Source of the DNA: Homarus americanus
Lineage: Eukaryota > Arthropoda > Malacostraca > Decapoda > Nephropidae
Length of the DNA stretch: 64,000 nt
NCBI RefSeq assembly: GCF_018991925.1
Contig: NW_024753943.1
Span: 240,001-304,000, forward strand
Reading direction: 5' to 3'
Shown: one piece after another, positions 1 through 12,904 of the stretch
Position numbering within the stretch: the first letter of the stretch is position 1
Layout of the letters: each line of letters starts with the position of its first letter
Notes under the pieces: model-generated
Database searches by the model: none
What the model saw: the letters and a program-made list of their open reading frames with translations, nothing else
What the model was told of the DNA's origin: nothing
Made by a program: the position numbers and the translations under genes

Positions 1-843
1 AGTTCGTAAATTTAAGATAAATCTCTGAATCAAACCTAACTTAACACCACACGATAAGATGACACAGAGTTCACTAGTCCCAGCAGACACGTTATATAAA
101 CACGTACTTATATTACAACTCTGGTGGTGGGACGCTCAAGTGACACCAACACACCATCGCCAACTTTGACGTGCAGATAAGCCTCCTCCGCTCTCTGCCT
201 CGCCTTCCCGTGTGTCTACCTTGGTGATGTGGCTCCTTACTAATTGTGGTTGTGGCCAGACTAGATTAATCTAACCATTAAAATCAAGACTTAAGCCCAT
301 TAGGATTGAGGATCACTAGAAATGGGGTTCAATAGGGTTCAACTTCAAGCCCAGATGACCCAAGCCCATTAGAATTACGACACATCAAGTCTTGCAGCCA
401 ATAAAGACCCATGAAGACTGTATCTCCCTTAGTTTTATAAAAAAAAACTTCAACTAAGATCTTTTGAGGACTAGGGCGCCCTCTGTACCCACTTACACCT
501 TCGTCATGAACCCCAGCTGAATACTCTGACATAACCCTCTCTGTTATAAACGCCACGACCGGAAATACCTGTTGAAGGAGAGCGTATCCGGCCTAGTTGT
601 GGGTACTAACAGACGAGAACAACGTGACGTAAAGCTGTCATCCTTACATCATCTTCAACTGTCGGTTGTAACTGGCTGGCTTCACTACTGCTCAGTTGAT
701 GAATATTCATTCCTACAAAAAAAGAAAAAAGAAAATGGTTATGATGGTAATGGTAATTTTATAATCTTTTTAATAACACTAAAAATATTCTTCCACAAAT
801 ACTACTACTACTACTACTAATAATCATGATGTTGAATAACCAA
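1..843. other. No gene recognised
   Basis: Unique-looking AT-moderate DNA with a (TAC)n run at 799-820. Short direct similarity between 294-320 and 360-378 (AAGCCCATTAG). Nothing with coding character. Confidence 0.6.
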
Positions 844-1030
844 GTGGGTCAGTAGGGGTAATTATGTCCAGAAGGTGGGTCAGTAGGGGTAATTATGTCC
901 AGGAGGTGGGTCAGTAGGGGTAATTATGTCCAGAAGGTGGGTCTGTAGGGGTAATTATGTCCAGAAGGTGGGTCTGTAGGGGTAATTATGTCCAGAAGGT
1001 GGGTCAGTGGGGGTAATTATGTCCAGAAGG
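844..1030. repeat. 31-bp minisatellite, 6 copies
   Basis: Six near-identical 31-bp units, each with GTGGGTCAGTAGGGG followed by TAATTATGTCCAG. Copies differ by single substitutions (CAG/CTG, AAG/GAG). Confidence 0.95.
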
Positions 1031-1149
1031 TGGATATGACACACAAACATTGGAATTGCTTCGTCTAAATTATCATAAATGACAGATCTGTTCGTCAGTG
1101 TTAAAAATTATAGCCAGCATGTGTGTTTTAAGTAGGTTAATACGGCCAG

Positions 1150-2640
1150 GTGGTAGTTGTACAATGATTAATTTGACCAGATGGTTTGACTGAGTGGCCA
1201 TATACAACCAGATGGTGGGGGTAAATTGGCAAATGGGGCCAGCTGGTGGGTCTATATGCTCAAACCTGGCCACATAGCGGGGATTTAGACCGAAAAAAAT
1301 GGCCAGGTGGTGGGGTCTGAGTTGGCCAACACGACCAGGTGCTGGGTATAAGAAAGTTCGATATGACGAGATGATGATGACTCAGAGACACTCCGTACTG
1401 CCTCCAGGACGGGTCAGACGAGCTAGAGGTTGGCCCATAAGTCGGGTCAGAGGTCGACGGTATACCCAGGTAAAGAATCTCGGGTTAGGTTGATGCCCAG
1501 GAGGTAGATCACAGTACCAAACTAAGGCAGATGGTGGGTCAGAGGAGTCCATCGACCCCCCGCTGGGCAGGAGACAGCGTACACAAGCATGCCATGCCCC
1601 GGGTACGAGACCTGTTCTCGGACACTAACGTTGCTAGGAGGAGGAGGAAGAGGAGGAGGAAGAGAAGGAGGAGGAGAACCACAGCAGTGATGCGCGGCGA
1701 CCCCCTTCTGACCCCCAGCCACCACCTCTTACTACCACGCCAACTCCTCCTCCTCCTCCTCCTCCTCCTCCTCCCCACTCGCTCCTCCCCCTCCCCGTCA
1801 CCTGCCAGGTTACACGAGGTGAAGGAGGTCAGGAGGTGGGCCAGAAAGGTCAATCATATCAAAATTGCAGTCGCATTATGGCGAATTAATAGGGTTAAGT
1901 AAGTCGTAGGTTTGGCAGATGAAGAGAACGGTGGCAGGTAAGGTCACAGGTGGTGGTGGTGGGGGGGGAGGGGAGGGAGGGAGAAGTGGGTCAGAGGTTG
2001 TTCACAAACCCTTGGGGATGAGTCACAGCTGAGGTGGTGAGTCAACTGTTTAATTAAGGTCAAGAGGTTAATGGTTTATGATTGATGGGTCACAGGTGTG
2101 GATGAGTCAGTGGAATCGATCCAAGAGAAGGTGAGTAAATAACGTGATGAGTCAATAATGGTCAGTTAATTACGAAGGTGAGTCACATCAAGGAGGTAAA
2201 AAAGTTAGTACTGACTCAAAGGGAGGTAAGTCAATAATGGCCAATAGGCTTACGAAGATGAGTCACAAGTAAGGGGTGATTAGCTAATGAGTTGAGTCAG
2301 AGGAAGTGAGTAAAGTCGCACGTTGACTCAAAAGCAGCCAATAGAAGTGGTCAAAAGATGCAATTGGAACGAGTCGCAGATAGTGAGTCTGGGGCAATGA
2401 ATAAGACCAGCTGGCGAGTCAGGGGCAATGCATAAGACCAAATGGTAAGTCAGGGGCAATGTGGAAGACCAAATGATGAGTCAGGGGCAATGTATAAGAC
2501 CAGATGGTGAGTCAGGGGGCAATGTATAAGACCAGATGGTGAGTCAGGGGGCAATGTATAAGACCAAATGGTGAGTCAGAGGGCAATGAATAAGACCAGA
2601 TGGTGAGTTAGGGGGCAATGAAACAGCTGATATGAGTCAC
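1150..2640. repeat. Degenerate minisatellite rich in TGAGTCA, with younger 32-bp block
   Basis: Diverged units built from 'CCAGATGGTGGGTC' and 'GTGAGTCA' recur across the region, so it looks like the aged continuation of the 844-1030 array. From about 2384 to 2625 a fresher block of 7-8 units (about 32 bp, each with GAGTCAGGGGGCAATG and AAGACCAGATG) is easy to align. A purine/pyrimidine triplet patch (1636-1780) and an AG-rich patch interrupt it. Confidence 0.75.
1636..1780. repeat. (GGA)n followed by (TCC)n, inverted triplet repeat
   Basis: A GGA/AGA-rich block at 1636-1680 faces a perfect (CTC)n run at 1742-1772, a potential hairpin or triplex. The Arg-rich and Leu-rich open frames across it are repeat translations, not genes. 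Confidence 0.9.
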
Positions 2641-3264
2641 GAGAAGCATGAGTAACTAAGTACTGGTCTGGGATAACAAATGAGATGGATTAGAACAATA
2701 ACTTTCTATTTCCAAAAAACTTTCTATTGTCTCATATTCCTGATTTCCACCCCTCCCCCCTCCTCTTCCCCAGCCAATCGTTATCGTCTCCAGGTACAGA
2801 TAACACGGTCGTCTTATCTTCTGAGTTACGGAGGTTTTATTCAGGTATCCCGAGACAGGTTTTGAGCGAAAGACAAAGATTCACTGATTAAAAATAAAAA
2901 ATGATATCGAATGCTTCTAGTTATCATGGGGAGAAAGAGGGTCGGGATTATTGAGGATAGCAGAATTAAATGCAGAAACTGTATTTACAAATATTTTTTT
3001 TATAAGTACAGCATTAGGTACAAAGTAAAGGTTCTGTTAATTATACGATCGATATCAAACGTACGCCCTCAAAAATAAGATATCAAATCACACACCTCAA
3101 AGTAAGATATCAGATACTACAACCTAAAACAAAGGTCAACGAACATTATCCTAAACTGTCATTTCTTAACGCATTAAAAAGATTGACATGATGTTATGAT
3201 ATATTTTGCAGGATGGTGTTATTGAACTCAAGATATTATATAACACACTTATTTATATCCGGAT

Positions 3265-3265
<1 letters not shown>

Positions 3266-3301
<36 letters not shown>
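3266..3301. repeat. (TG)n microsatellite
   Basis: About 17 perfect GT dinucleotides. Confidence 0.98.
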
Positions 3302-3477
3302 TAGAAGTTAGTTAGCACCACACCTTAGGATCCTCTTTACCTGTTCTGTTCTAATGATGCTGTATTAATGAAGCGAGTTATCGTGCTTTGTCTCTCAGGG
3401 TTAAGGTAATGTTGAGGGTGGCTACTGCTGCTGATAGTCTTATTGTACTGTCAGTCCTCATTCCATTTTTCTACTAC

Positions 3478-3690
3478 CGGTGCTACTACTACTACTATTT
3501 CTGCCACGAAAACTACTATTACTACTACTACTTCTTCCTGCATTAACCCTACCCCATTCCTCCTTTACCTCCTCTTACTACTATTACTACTACTACTACT
3601 AGTACAACAACAACTACTAATATTTATATACTACAACAACTACTACTACAACAATTACTACTTCAAATATTACACTTGCTGCCATGACAA
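3478..3690. repeat. (ACT/CTA)n and (CAA)n triplet-rich tract
   Basis: Imperfect trinucleotide repeat with ACT, CTA and ACA runs. The Thr/Leu-rich open frame here reflects the repeat. Confidence 0.9.
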
Positions 3691-4283
3691 GTGTTGCCTC
3701 AGCCGCTGTTTCTGCAACCACCACCACCACAAAAAATTAATACCTTACCACCTACCACAGCTGCACAATCTTGCTAAACCATTTTTTTCCTTTCTTCTTC
3801 GTCAGTTTCCTAATTTCCCCTTCACTGCTCTAAATATTATCTCAACTTGAAGTTATAAAATAATACAATCACGCGCCAATTTGGTCTTCCATCCTTTCTC
3901 ATCCCCCCCCCTCTCTCTCTCTCTCGTCACCACAAGTACAATATCTGTTCCTTTATATTCTGTCTCTTCCAGTGAAAAATATACATATTAAATAAAATTT
4001 TATCTAAGGTCTTATAATATGGATAAACGCGAAGGGAGGAAAAAAAAAACCATGAAATTAAGATATTGTTTAAGGAAAAAAAATCAGGATATTTAGGACA
4101 TTTCACAAGAGGTCAACGTAACTTTAACACAAGGATGATGGTTGAAAATAAAAATGTATACCCGACGGAGAGATGATCAGGGGAAATGAACCAAGTCAGG
4201 AGAGAGAAAGCTATTTATTTTTTATGATTAGAAAGTTACAGTTGCCAAGAGTACAGTACAACTACAGTGATGGGAGAAGAGAT

Positions 4284-4472
4284 ACAGGAGGTAGGGGAGG
4301 AGGGGGGAAGGGAGGTGAGGGAAGGTGGGGAAGGTGGGGGAGGGGGGAAGGGAGGTGAGGGAAGGGGGAAGGTTGGGGGAGGTGGGGAGGGGGAAGGGAG
4401 GTGAGGGAGGTGGGGAAGGTGGGGGAGGGGGGAAGGGAGGTGAGGGAAGGGGGAAGGTTGGGGGAGGGAGAG
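4284..4472. repeat. G-rich minisatellite with quadruplex potential
   Basis: Repeated GGGGAAGG / GGTGAGGG / GGTGGGGGAGG modules almost without pyrimidines on the plus strand. Many closely spaced runs of three to six G could form G-quadruplexes. It directly abuts a palindromic MITE. Confidence 0.95.
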
Positions 4473-4495
4473 GGTACATATAAACATAACTGGGT

Positions 4496-4747
4496 ATCAC
4501 GTGAAGCTTTGCCCCTCTCAGCTTATTTCACCTGATAATTAAACACCCTAACGTTACCTGTGGGAGGTTAGATTAGGCTAGATTAGGCTAAATTAGGTTA
4601 AAGTAAGTAGATTAGCGTTAGGTTAGGTTAGCATAGGTTAAGTTAGGTTAGGTTAAATAAAGTAGATTAGCATTAGAGTGTTTTAATCATCAGGTGAAAT
4701 AAACTGGAGAGGAGGATGAGGGGGAGGTGAGGTAATCTTCACATGGA
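4496..4747. mobile_element. Palindromic MITE, copy 1, with TTAGG-like interior
   Basis: The left arm (from CACGTGAAG) contains CTTATTTCACCTGATAATTA then ACACCCTAACG. The right arm is its imperfect reverse complement and ends CTTCACATGG. The interior (4565-4665) is GGTTAGGTTA-like. Related copies are at 29052-29154, 49953-50066 and 58129-58267. Confidence 0.75.
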
Positions 4748-4942
4748 CCCCAAAAAATGTGTTATCAGAGACGAGTGAGTCAGAAGTGGGTGGAGTGTTT
4801 ACTGGGATATATTCTGAGATTAAAGAATAAGAGTGAGGAAATATATATTCCTTCTCTGGTCATAGGGTTACTCTAGAGCCAGGAAGACTGAGGAGAAACT
4901 AGTGTGTGGTTCAGAGGAATGATATGAGAAGTACTGTATATA

Positions 4943-5132
4943 TAGGGTGTCACAGAAAAATGTCCCTGCCTCCCTGCCTGCTCCCTGCCTCTCTCCCTGC
5001 CTCTTTCCCTATCTGTTCCCTGAGACACTGTGAGTTGGAGCAGGGCTGGAGGGATCAGGCAGGCAGAGAGGGAGGGAGCAGGCAGGGAGACAGACAGGGA
5101 GCAGGCAGGGACATTTGCCTGGGACACCCTAT
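4943..5132. mobile_element. Foldback MITE with GGGTGTC termini
   Basis: Starts TATAGGGTGTCACAGAAAAA and ends with the near reverse complement GGGACACCCTATA, flanked by TA. The arms are pyrimidine-rich (CCCTGCCTCC) then purine-rich (GGGAGCAGGC) and could form one long hairpin. No transposase. Confidence 0.75.
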
Positions 5133-5576
5133 ATATAACACAAGTTGGCAAGAAGATGTAAAACAAGGAGTAGTGAACTAGAAGTGTGATACAACATACT
5201 GTACTGCATGAAGTGTCTTAGGAATTGTGTAAGTGAAGGAAAACAAATTATAACACTATCAACGCCCAAAAAAAATCGATAGTCGTGTCGTAGTAAAAAA
5301 TAAGGAAGTGGGAAGTAAAAAGAGAGAGTTTTAGAAGACACAGTTGATAAAGTGAAAACTGTGAGATATACGTCAAAATATTATTACCGTAAATAGTTAA
5401 AAAATAGTGAGTAAAGATAGTGAATCAGGGCATAATCTAACCTAACCTAACATAATTCTAACACGGTAAACATAATTAATATCGGTAAGAGGATAAGAAG
5501 CTGTTTAACCTGACAGCTGCTGGAGTTACGTCATGAAAGGTGGTGTACCGAAGCGACGCACAGCCATGACTCCGCC

Positions 5577-5945
5577 CCTGACACCTCTCATGACCACAGA
5601 CCACACCTGATCCTCTCCCCCTGACACCCCTCATCACCACAGCCTACACCTGATTTTCTCCCCTTGACACCCTCATCACCACAGCCTACACCTGATCCTC
5701 TTCCCCTGACACCCCTCATCACCACAGCTTATACCTGATCCTTTCTCCCTGACACCCCTCATCACCACAGCCTACACCTGATCCTCTTCCCCTGACACCC
5801 CTCATCACCACAGCCTACACCTGATCCTCTCCTCCTGAAACCCCTCATCACTACAGCCTACACCTGATCCTCTCCCCCTGACACCCCTCATCACCACAGC
5901 CTACACCTGATTTTCTCCCCCTGACACCCTCATCACCACAACTAA
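5577..5945. repeat. About 42-bp minisatellite, about 9 copies
   Basis: Units carry CCTGACACCCCTCATCACC then ACAGCCTACACCTGATCCTC, with scattered substitutions and 1-bp indels. Confidence 0.95.
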
Positions 5946-5949
5946 CCTG

Positions 5950-8520
5950 ACCCTCCGCCTCTCCAGCAACCACACCAGATGTCAATTTAAAATGAAAAAT
6001 AAGACATTTAAAATTACGATGCCTTAAAATTCCTCTACGTTTTATAAGTATAGAGACGATAAACCAAGAAACAATCATTAAAACAACAATAAGATGTTTT
6101 GGGGAAGAGTTCTGAAGCTATAATTTAATAATAGTTTCATATGTAAATACCGAGAATGACATCTTATCCACTTAAACAACTACAAGGAACAGATCACCTG
6201 GAGTGCTTGTGTTGAGCAGGTAATGCAGAAACACAAGTAACACTCAGGTAGTACTTGTGTTGAGCAGGTAAACACAACACAACACAGGTAACTCTCCTCA
6301 GTTATACAGACGGACGCAGGTGTAAGGGCACACTCAACTTGTAATGATCTCAAGTGTTATATGAAGGAACAAATGAAGAAAACCCTACCTCAAGCGCCAT
6401 CAGTGAACAAAATGATACAGTGAACGTCACACACCGTAATAAAAACAATTGTTGCCGAAAATCTGAGTTTATTTATTTTTTATTGTTTCCAGCTTATATG
6501 GTCAAAAACTATTATGTAATTGTCTTCGCTTGAGAATTGGTTTGCTGGGATATATAAACCAGTTAAACCTTGACTTGAATGGACACGAAATTGTATGATT
6601 GTTTGTTATAGAAATGAAAACAAAAGACGTTCAAAAACTTAATAATATATAACCAGTATTTATGTAAGTAACTTTATGAAGAGTAAATTGTTCGGAAATT
6701 TGTTAAGTTTTCATCATTATTGGCCTTACGGAGGAACAGTTAGTGTGCTGTCTTCCTTAAAACTGTGTAAAAGGGATTAACTCAGAATAAAAATAAAAGT
6801 TTAGTATATAATTTTCGAGGTCGGTAGAAATGTTGTAACTTTTCGGTAAAATTTAAAAAAAAAATCAACAATATTCCCCAACCACTCACTAAATATATAA
6901 AACAGCTTTCCTAATATTGACACTCAGTTATTTATTTGTAAACACGCAAAAAACACAAAAATCACATGTTGTTTGCAGGTGCGTTTGGCTACGTTAAACA
7001 GAGAGTTACACCTGTCAATTGGGTCAACTTAGAATGTGAATGGGTGAAAATAAAGATGGATAAAGAATGGCTTTTGTTGAGGGATTCATCCAGTGACAAA
7101 AGAGGCGGTGGAATAGAGTGGCTCGGCCTTGTTAAAACACAGCTGGTAAACATGGAGGTCGCTGGTCTGAGGTGAAGGTGCCTACCGCCTCTGAGTAACT
7201 GTGGTTTGGTTCTTGTACTACGTATCATCGCGCTCCGCAGTCTGGATGCAGTGTTGAAGTACAAAATTGCCTCTTTATATTAAGTATGTTTAAATTAAAG
7301 CAAAATTCAACGGTAAAGTAAAACAGATGTTATTACTGTTGTGTAATATTTATCTATAGGATCCCGCTTTCCCTTCAGCTACCGCCTGGTGGTGAACACG
7401 GCCAGGCGGAGAGAATCACAACTTGCGGTGAATATGTTTCTTTAATAAAATATAAAATAATATTAAAAATGGTCTTATGTTTTACTTTACATGAAGGTGC
7501 CTCAGTATCCTTGCACAGCTGTAGGAATGTTGAACCTTTTTTTTTTTAATTTCTCAACGTTTTATTAATCTATTTATGAGTGTTAAATATCATGTCCTCA
7601 CAAAATAATAAATATAACCTCACAATGTCATGGCAACCAAAGTAATACAACGTTATCACAGGGTAAAATTTATTAACTGATTATATTTCTCTCGTGTTAC
7701 TTTCACCTGCCTGCCCCACCCATTGACCCTCACATACCCTCCTCCACCTTCTCCTCCACACTGTCCCGTACTGTTTCCTCATTTTTTTTTTGTTCATCCA
7801 CCATGACTCACCAGCGTGTTGTAACAGCTACTTCACGTCACGACACACAGGTGACCATCTTCATGCAATACCCTTAAGTTTATATCGCCATGACCTATAC
7901 TACGTTCACTTTATGCCACGCCACCTGCATTATGGGTATTTATTATCTACTTTATACAGTATATATATATCACCAAACTACTATAAGGCCGACTGCCAAG
8001 CCTCTTATGACCACCGCTTACAACGCTGTAATGAGTCTACCACCACGCCCTTACAGCCTAGCCCGGGGTGATGTAAAGAACAATACGAAACTTAAACTGC
8101 GTCGTCTCGGGGGGAAGGAGAGATGTAGGTATGGATAATCTCTGTCTGTCCGGGAGTTACGAACGAGAAAACTATACCAAATCGAGCTCATAAGCGACAC
8201 ATCCACTGCTACCAATTTCAAACACAAACAATCTACGGAAGGCATATATTTCGTTATTAGACAAATTCTGAAGATTCCAGTCGTTCATATCCGCCAGAGC
8301 ATCCACGACTAAAATCATGAACGAGATATAAGCTAAATACCCGAAGCCGTAAAATAATAATACGATCAAATATCTAAAGGGGCGACCAAGCTGAGACGCC
8401 GATGGATATAAACTCCTGTATCGTGTGTACAGCTCAGGGCTCTAGTCGGGCTATGCTTTGTTGTCATTGCCAGGAATGTAAACAAACTCTGGGCTGCTGA
8501 CTCTCCCCGGTCCAGGAGAG
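5950..8520. other. No gene recognised
   Basis: AT-rich DNA. Only small features: a perfect 8-bp stem CCGCCTGG/CCAGGCGG at 7382-7408, a C/T-rich stretch at 7700-7800, and a (TA)n fragment near 7960. Open frames are short and unlike known proteins. Confidence 0.6.
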
Positions 8521-8524
8521 ACTC

Positions 8525-8850
8525 TTGTTTGTGCTGGGTGCTAGCGTGTGTGCTTCTGGGAGGTGCTAGCGTGTGCTTCTGGGAGGTGCTGACGTGTGTG
8601 CTTCTGGGAGGTGCTGACGTGTGTGCTTCTGGGAGGTGCTGACGTGTGTGCTTCTGGGAGGTGCTGACGTGTGTGCTTCTGGGAGGTACTGGTGTGTGTG
8701 AGTGTGTGGGTACCTCTTTGAGGTGCTGGTGTGTGTGCTTCTTGGAGGTGCTAGTGCGTGTGTATGTGCTAGTAGCTAGCGCGTGTTTCTGGGAGGTGCT
8801 AGTGCATGTATTTCTGGAAGGTCATACCCCAAGAGGTCAATTAGGGGACA
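8525..8850. repeat. 25-bp minisatellite, then diverged units
   Basis: Repeats of GTGTGTGCTTCTGGGAGGTG with CTGAC or CTAGC. Five clean copies are followed by degraded ones and a (CA)n stretch at 8850-8880. Confidence 0.93.
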
Positions 8851-8889
8851 CACACACACACCCACACACGCACACACACAGCTTCACAG

Positions 8890-11460
8890 ATTACAAGAAG
8901 AATAAAAATAATTCACACAGATATGGCGATAAGAGCGAGGCTATGATGCAATTAAGATATTTTTTTTTTTTACGGTTTACTGCAATCGTGTAGTCCCTCC
9001 CTGTCTCCAACCTGTTTATACGAGCGAGTGAGTCAGGTTGCTGGGGGAGCCACGCCAAACAAGGGAGTAAGTATGTAAACAAAACGTAAGTATGTAAAGG
9101 TATTGATATCATAACTACATACAAGGGGGTATATGTGTAAACAAATTTATATTACATTTAAAGACAAGGGGTAAATGTGTAAAGTTACTGTAAACAAACT
9201 GATAACTACCTGCAAATACAAGAGGTATTTGTGTAAAAAAGTTAATCATAAGTGTAAATTGAACATATAGAAATAGCATTCATGTAAACTGTAAAAGTAG
9301 AATTAAAGATACAGTTTAAGAGTTGTAAATCACCCTGTTACCTCGCAGAGAAATTACCGAGGCCATATTTGGCGTTTTAAGCATCTCAACTCTAAATGTG
9401 TGAGCTCAAAGCGGTGTCTCACGAGGCTAGGCTAGTGGCGGATACTCCCAGCAGAGGAATTCATGATATTACACAAGAGAAAATAATAATAAAATAACCC
9501 CAAGTAGCGAAAGACAAAGAAGACGAAGATATAAAAAAAAATGAAGGAAAAAAATGACACATTATGACAATAGAGGAACATGAGCGAGAGATAACTGAGG
9601 TGGTCATGACTGGGTTCATCTTCAGTGTTGACTCACACACTTCTCAGGGGGTAAAAACATACATGCAAAACTCTTGTTAATAAGTGCAAAAACAAGACTA
9701 AGTAGAAACCACCAATCGATGTGTGCGCGCGTGTGTGTGTTTATGGAAATACTGACACTAAAAGTATCAGTGTTATTTTTTTGAGATGTGTAGAAAATAT
9801 TAAGAGTAATTTTATACATATTTCCCCCATATTCAGCGAGTTTCCCTTAACCGTCTCTTAACCGTAACTAATTAAACTAACTTATCCTAATTTAACTTTA
9901 ATATTGAGCTAAAAAATATGATACTGTTTTCGTCGTTTAGCATAGTAGTGTAACCAATAAAATACTTATCATGCATAGTCGAATGTTGTACAAACCACAA
10001 AAATAATATATACTGTATAAGGAAATGAGAATAAGACGTGAATATTAAACAGAGACAAGTCCTTAAGTGGCAATGAAAAAGACCTTAAACGGAGCTGAGA
10101 ACCAAGGTGAAAGGCTTTACATATTCAACTTGTGTGTTGTGAATCTTCCTAGAAAACAGGTGACGGCCGTGTGGCAGCTCAGAGCATTGTGTTTGTATTG
10201 GTAAAAGTCACAAACAGTTATGAACCAAGACTGATGCGAGATATCTCTTCCCCGCGCCAATAACGGCACATATGTAAGTCAATGGTATTCAACACTGATG
10301 AAATACAGGGTAGCGTATAAGTAAGTCTCTTTACCGAGTCCGAGACTAGAACAATGGTTAAATTATACTTTAAGGTGACGTGCGCCACCCTATATTTTAA
10401 AAGATTCTTGATACAGTACAGATTTTCGTACAACTCCGTTACATAATATTTAAAATGTATTTATTTACTAAGTATATACAGTATATTGCATGGAATCTGT
10501 AAATAAGGATTACAAGTAATACCTACATGTTAGGATTTTGTTTATAATCGTTGCAACCGTCAGCTAACCTAACTTAACCATTAACTATATTAGGTTAGGT
10601 TTATGTTTGCTTGATGGTTACAGCGATTACAAGAAATTTATGAACAATTAAAGAATTTTTGTATAACAGTTGAACGAACCATTCATTGCGCTACGCTGTG
10701 GGTAAATCTGAATCTGAAGAGAATAAAGTGGACTCACGATTTCCACGTTGTTATGAACGATTTTAATAACTAACTCGTTTTTCTCCTTGTTGCCAGTGAA
10801 CTCGTTCCACCCAGACGAGCAGTCGAGAACATAATGTAATAGATATATATAGATGGACAGATAATTTGAACATTCTCTATCTTATGTTGAAAATTATGTT
10901 GCGTACGGAAACTCTTAAGTTGTACGTTGAAATTTAGATGTTGTATGTAACAAAATATATTGTATTAAAAAAAGTCTTACTAGAATTTATGGGCTGAATG
11001 TTGCAATTTTTTGTTATTGGTTGAAAATTGTATTTTATACAAGATGGTGAATATTGCACGATGTTTTGTACACTGAATATCATTGTATAGTGCATTTTAG
11101 TATGTCGTATATTTAATGTAACATATTGTGTTTTATATATATGTTGTATATTGTATGCTGCATATATTAATGTGATGTATGTTGTATACAGTGGTAGCAT
11201 GCAAGCCTGAGACGGCCGTGGAAGTACTACCATGGGAGCAGTGTAGGGAAGGAGGGTGATGGATAACCTCCCCACAGTCTCGTCTCTCCCCCACTAATGA
11301 TCCACCGAGGCTTTAGTTACACCTCCACACTCAGGCTCTTGTGCAACTTCTCTTTAGTTGAACCTCATCACTATTCACCTCTTTCATTCCTCGCACTTCT
11401 CGACTGTTAAACTCCCTTCCCTCTCAAAGCCTTCAACCCATCTACACCATACAGTTATTT
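8890..11460. other. No gene recognised
   Basis: AT-rich, with the small MITE at 10304-10392 and a GGTTA-like inverted patch at 10562-10600. Repeated AAGTATGTAAACAAAACG-like motifs at 9065-9250 may be a degraded tandem repeat. Confidence 0.55.
10304..10392. mobile_element. Short MITE with GGGTGGCGC-type termini
   Basis: Left end TACAGGGTAGCGTATAAG, right end the reverse complement of TAGGGTGGCGCACGTCAC, with TA at both edges. About 89 bp, no coding capacity. Its ends match the element at 19742-19822. Confidence 0.6.
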
Positions 11461-11464
11461 TAGT

Positions 11465-11640
11465 ATTAGACATATAGCCACACCCTGCAGCTCTTAAAAT
11501 ATAGGACATATACCCACACCTTGCAGCTCTTAAAATATAGGACATATAGCCACACCCTGCATCTCTTAAAATATAGGGCGCATAACCACATCCTGCAGCT
11601 CTTAAAATATAAGACATACAGCCACATCCTGCAGCTCTTT
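11465..11640. repeat. 36-bp minisatellite, about 5 copies
   Basis: Units carry CATATAGCCACACCCTGCAG followed by CTCTTAAAATATAGG. Confidence 0.93.
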
Positions 11641-11949
11641 AATGTGAGGGTAATTGTATATTATCACAATGTTACTACAAAATACTGTATATCTCAAGTT
11701 AAAATAGTTTAAGTGACTGATAAGATAAACATCCTGCTAAAAGTAATGAGTGTAACTGGAAGACCATTTTAAGATAACATTTATCATCAAGTTGCAGAGT
11801 CCTATGCATGTACAAGCTCACGTACACAAACTTATATTCGTATGCAATAATACACACACACACACACACACGTCCATGTCAAGCACACACAAGCAGGCGA
11901 GGAGAGAAAGAGAGGTCTGTGACTGAGTGAAGAGGTGAGTGTTAACTGT

Positions 11950-12365
11950 TGGGTATGGTGGTGGTGACTGGGTGTGTTGGTGTTACACTGGTGGTGGTGA
12001 CTGGGTGTGTTGGTGATACACTGGTGGTGGTGACTGGGTGTGTTGGTGATACACTGGTGGTGGTGACTGCGTGTTGGTGTTACACTGGTGGTGGTGACTG
12101 CGTGTTGGTGATACACTGGTGGTGGTGACTGGGTGTGCTGGTGTTACACTGGTGGTGGTGGACTGGTGTGAGTTACACACTGGTGGTGGTGACTGGTGCT
12201 GGTGATACACTTGCAGGTGTGCGACTGGTGACTGGTGCTTGAAACACTGGTGGTGGTGACTGCGTGTTGGTGTTACACTGGTGGTGGTGACTACACTGGT
12301 GGTGGTGACTGGGTGTGCTGGTGATACACTGGTGGTGGTGACTGGGTGTGTTGGTGTTACACTCA
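11950..12365. repeat. 33-bp GT-rich minisatellite
   Basis: Repeats of ACTGGTGGTGGTGACTGGGT then GTGTTGGTGATAC, with internal deletions. The Thr/His/Ser-rich minus-strand open frames are translations of this repeat. Confidence 0.95.
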
Positions 12366-12593
12366 CCCTACTACTCTCCCCCTCTCTGCTATCTCGCAGT
12401 CATAAATACAAAGACACGCACACACTCAGAAACATATACAGTACATCTACATCCATAACCCAGACACACTACACCTAACATAAATACACACACACAGATA
12501 CACTTACACCCATAACACAGACACACTATGTTGCTACACCAACACTCAGATACACTACACCTACCACACAGACACGCGACACCTGTAACATAG

Positions 12594-12900
12594 ACACACT
12601 ACACCAAACATAGACACACTACACCAAACATAGACACACTACACCAAACACAGACACACTACACCAAACATAGACACACTACACCAAACACAGACACACT
12701 ACATCAAACATAGACACACTACACCAAACATAGACACACTACACCAAACATAGACACACTACACCAAACATAGACACACTACACCAAACATAGACACACT
12801 ACACCAAACATAGACACACTACACCAAACATAGACACACTACACCAAACATAGACACACTACATCAAACACAGACACACTACACCAAACACAGACATACT
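12594..12900. repeat. 20-bp minisatellite, about 15 copies
   Basis: Highly uniform ACACCAAACATAGACACACT units. Some read CACAGACACACT or have one C-to-T change. Confidence 0.97.
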
Positions 12901-12904
12901 ACAC

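Noticed and set aside
1531..1902. 123-codon Arg-rich frame
   Set aside because: Runs through (GGA)n and (TCC)n repeats.
12594..12900. CRISPR-like regular repeats
   Set aside because: Units are contiguous 20-mers without spacers in a eukaryotic genome. It is a minisatellite.
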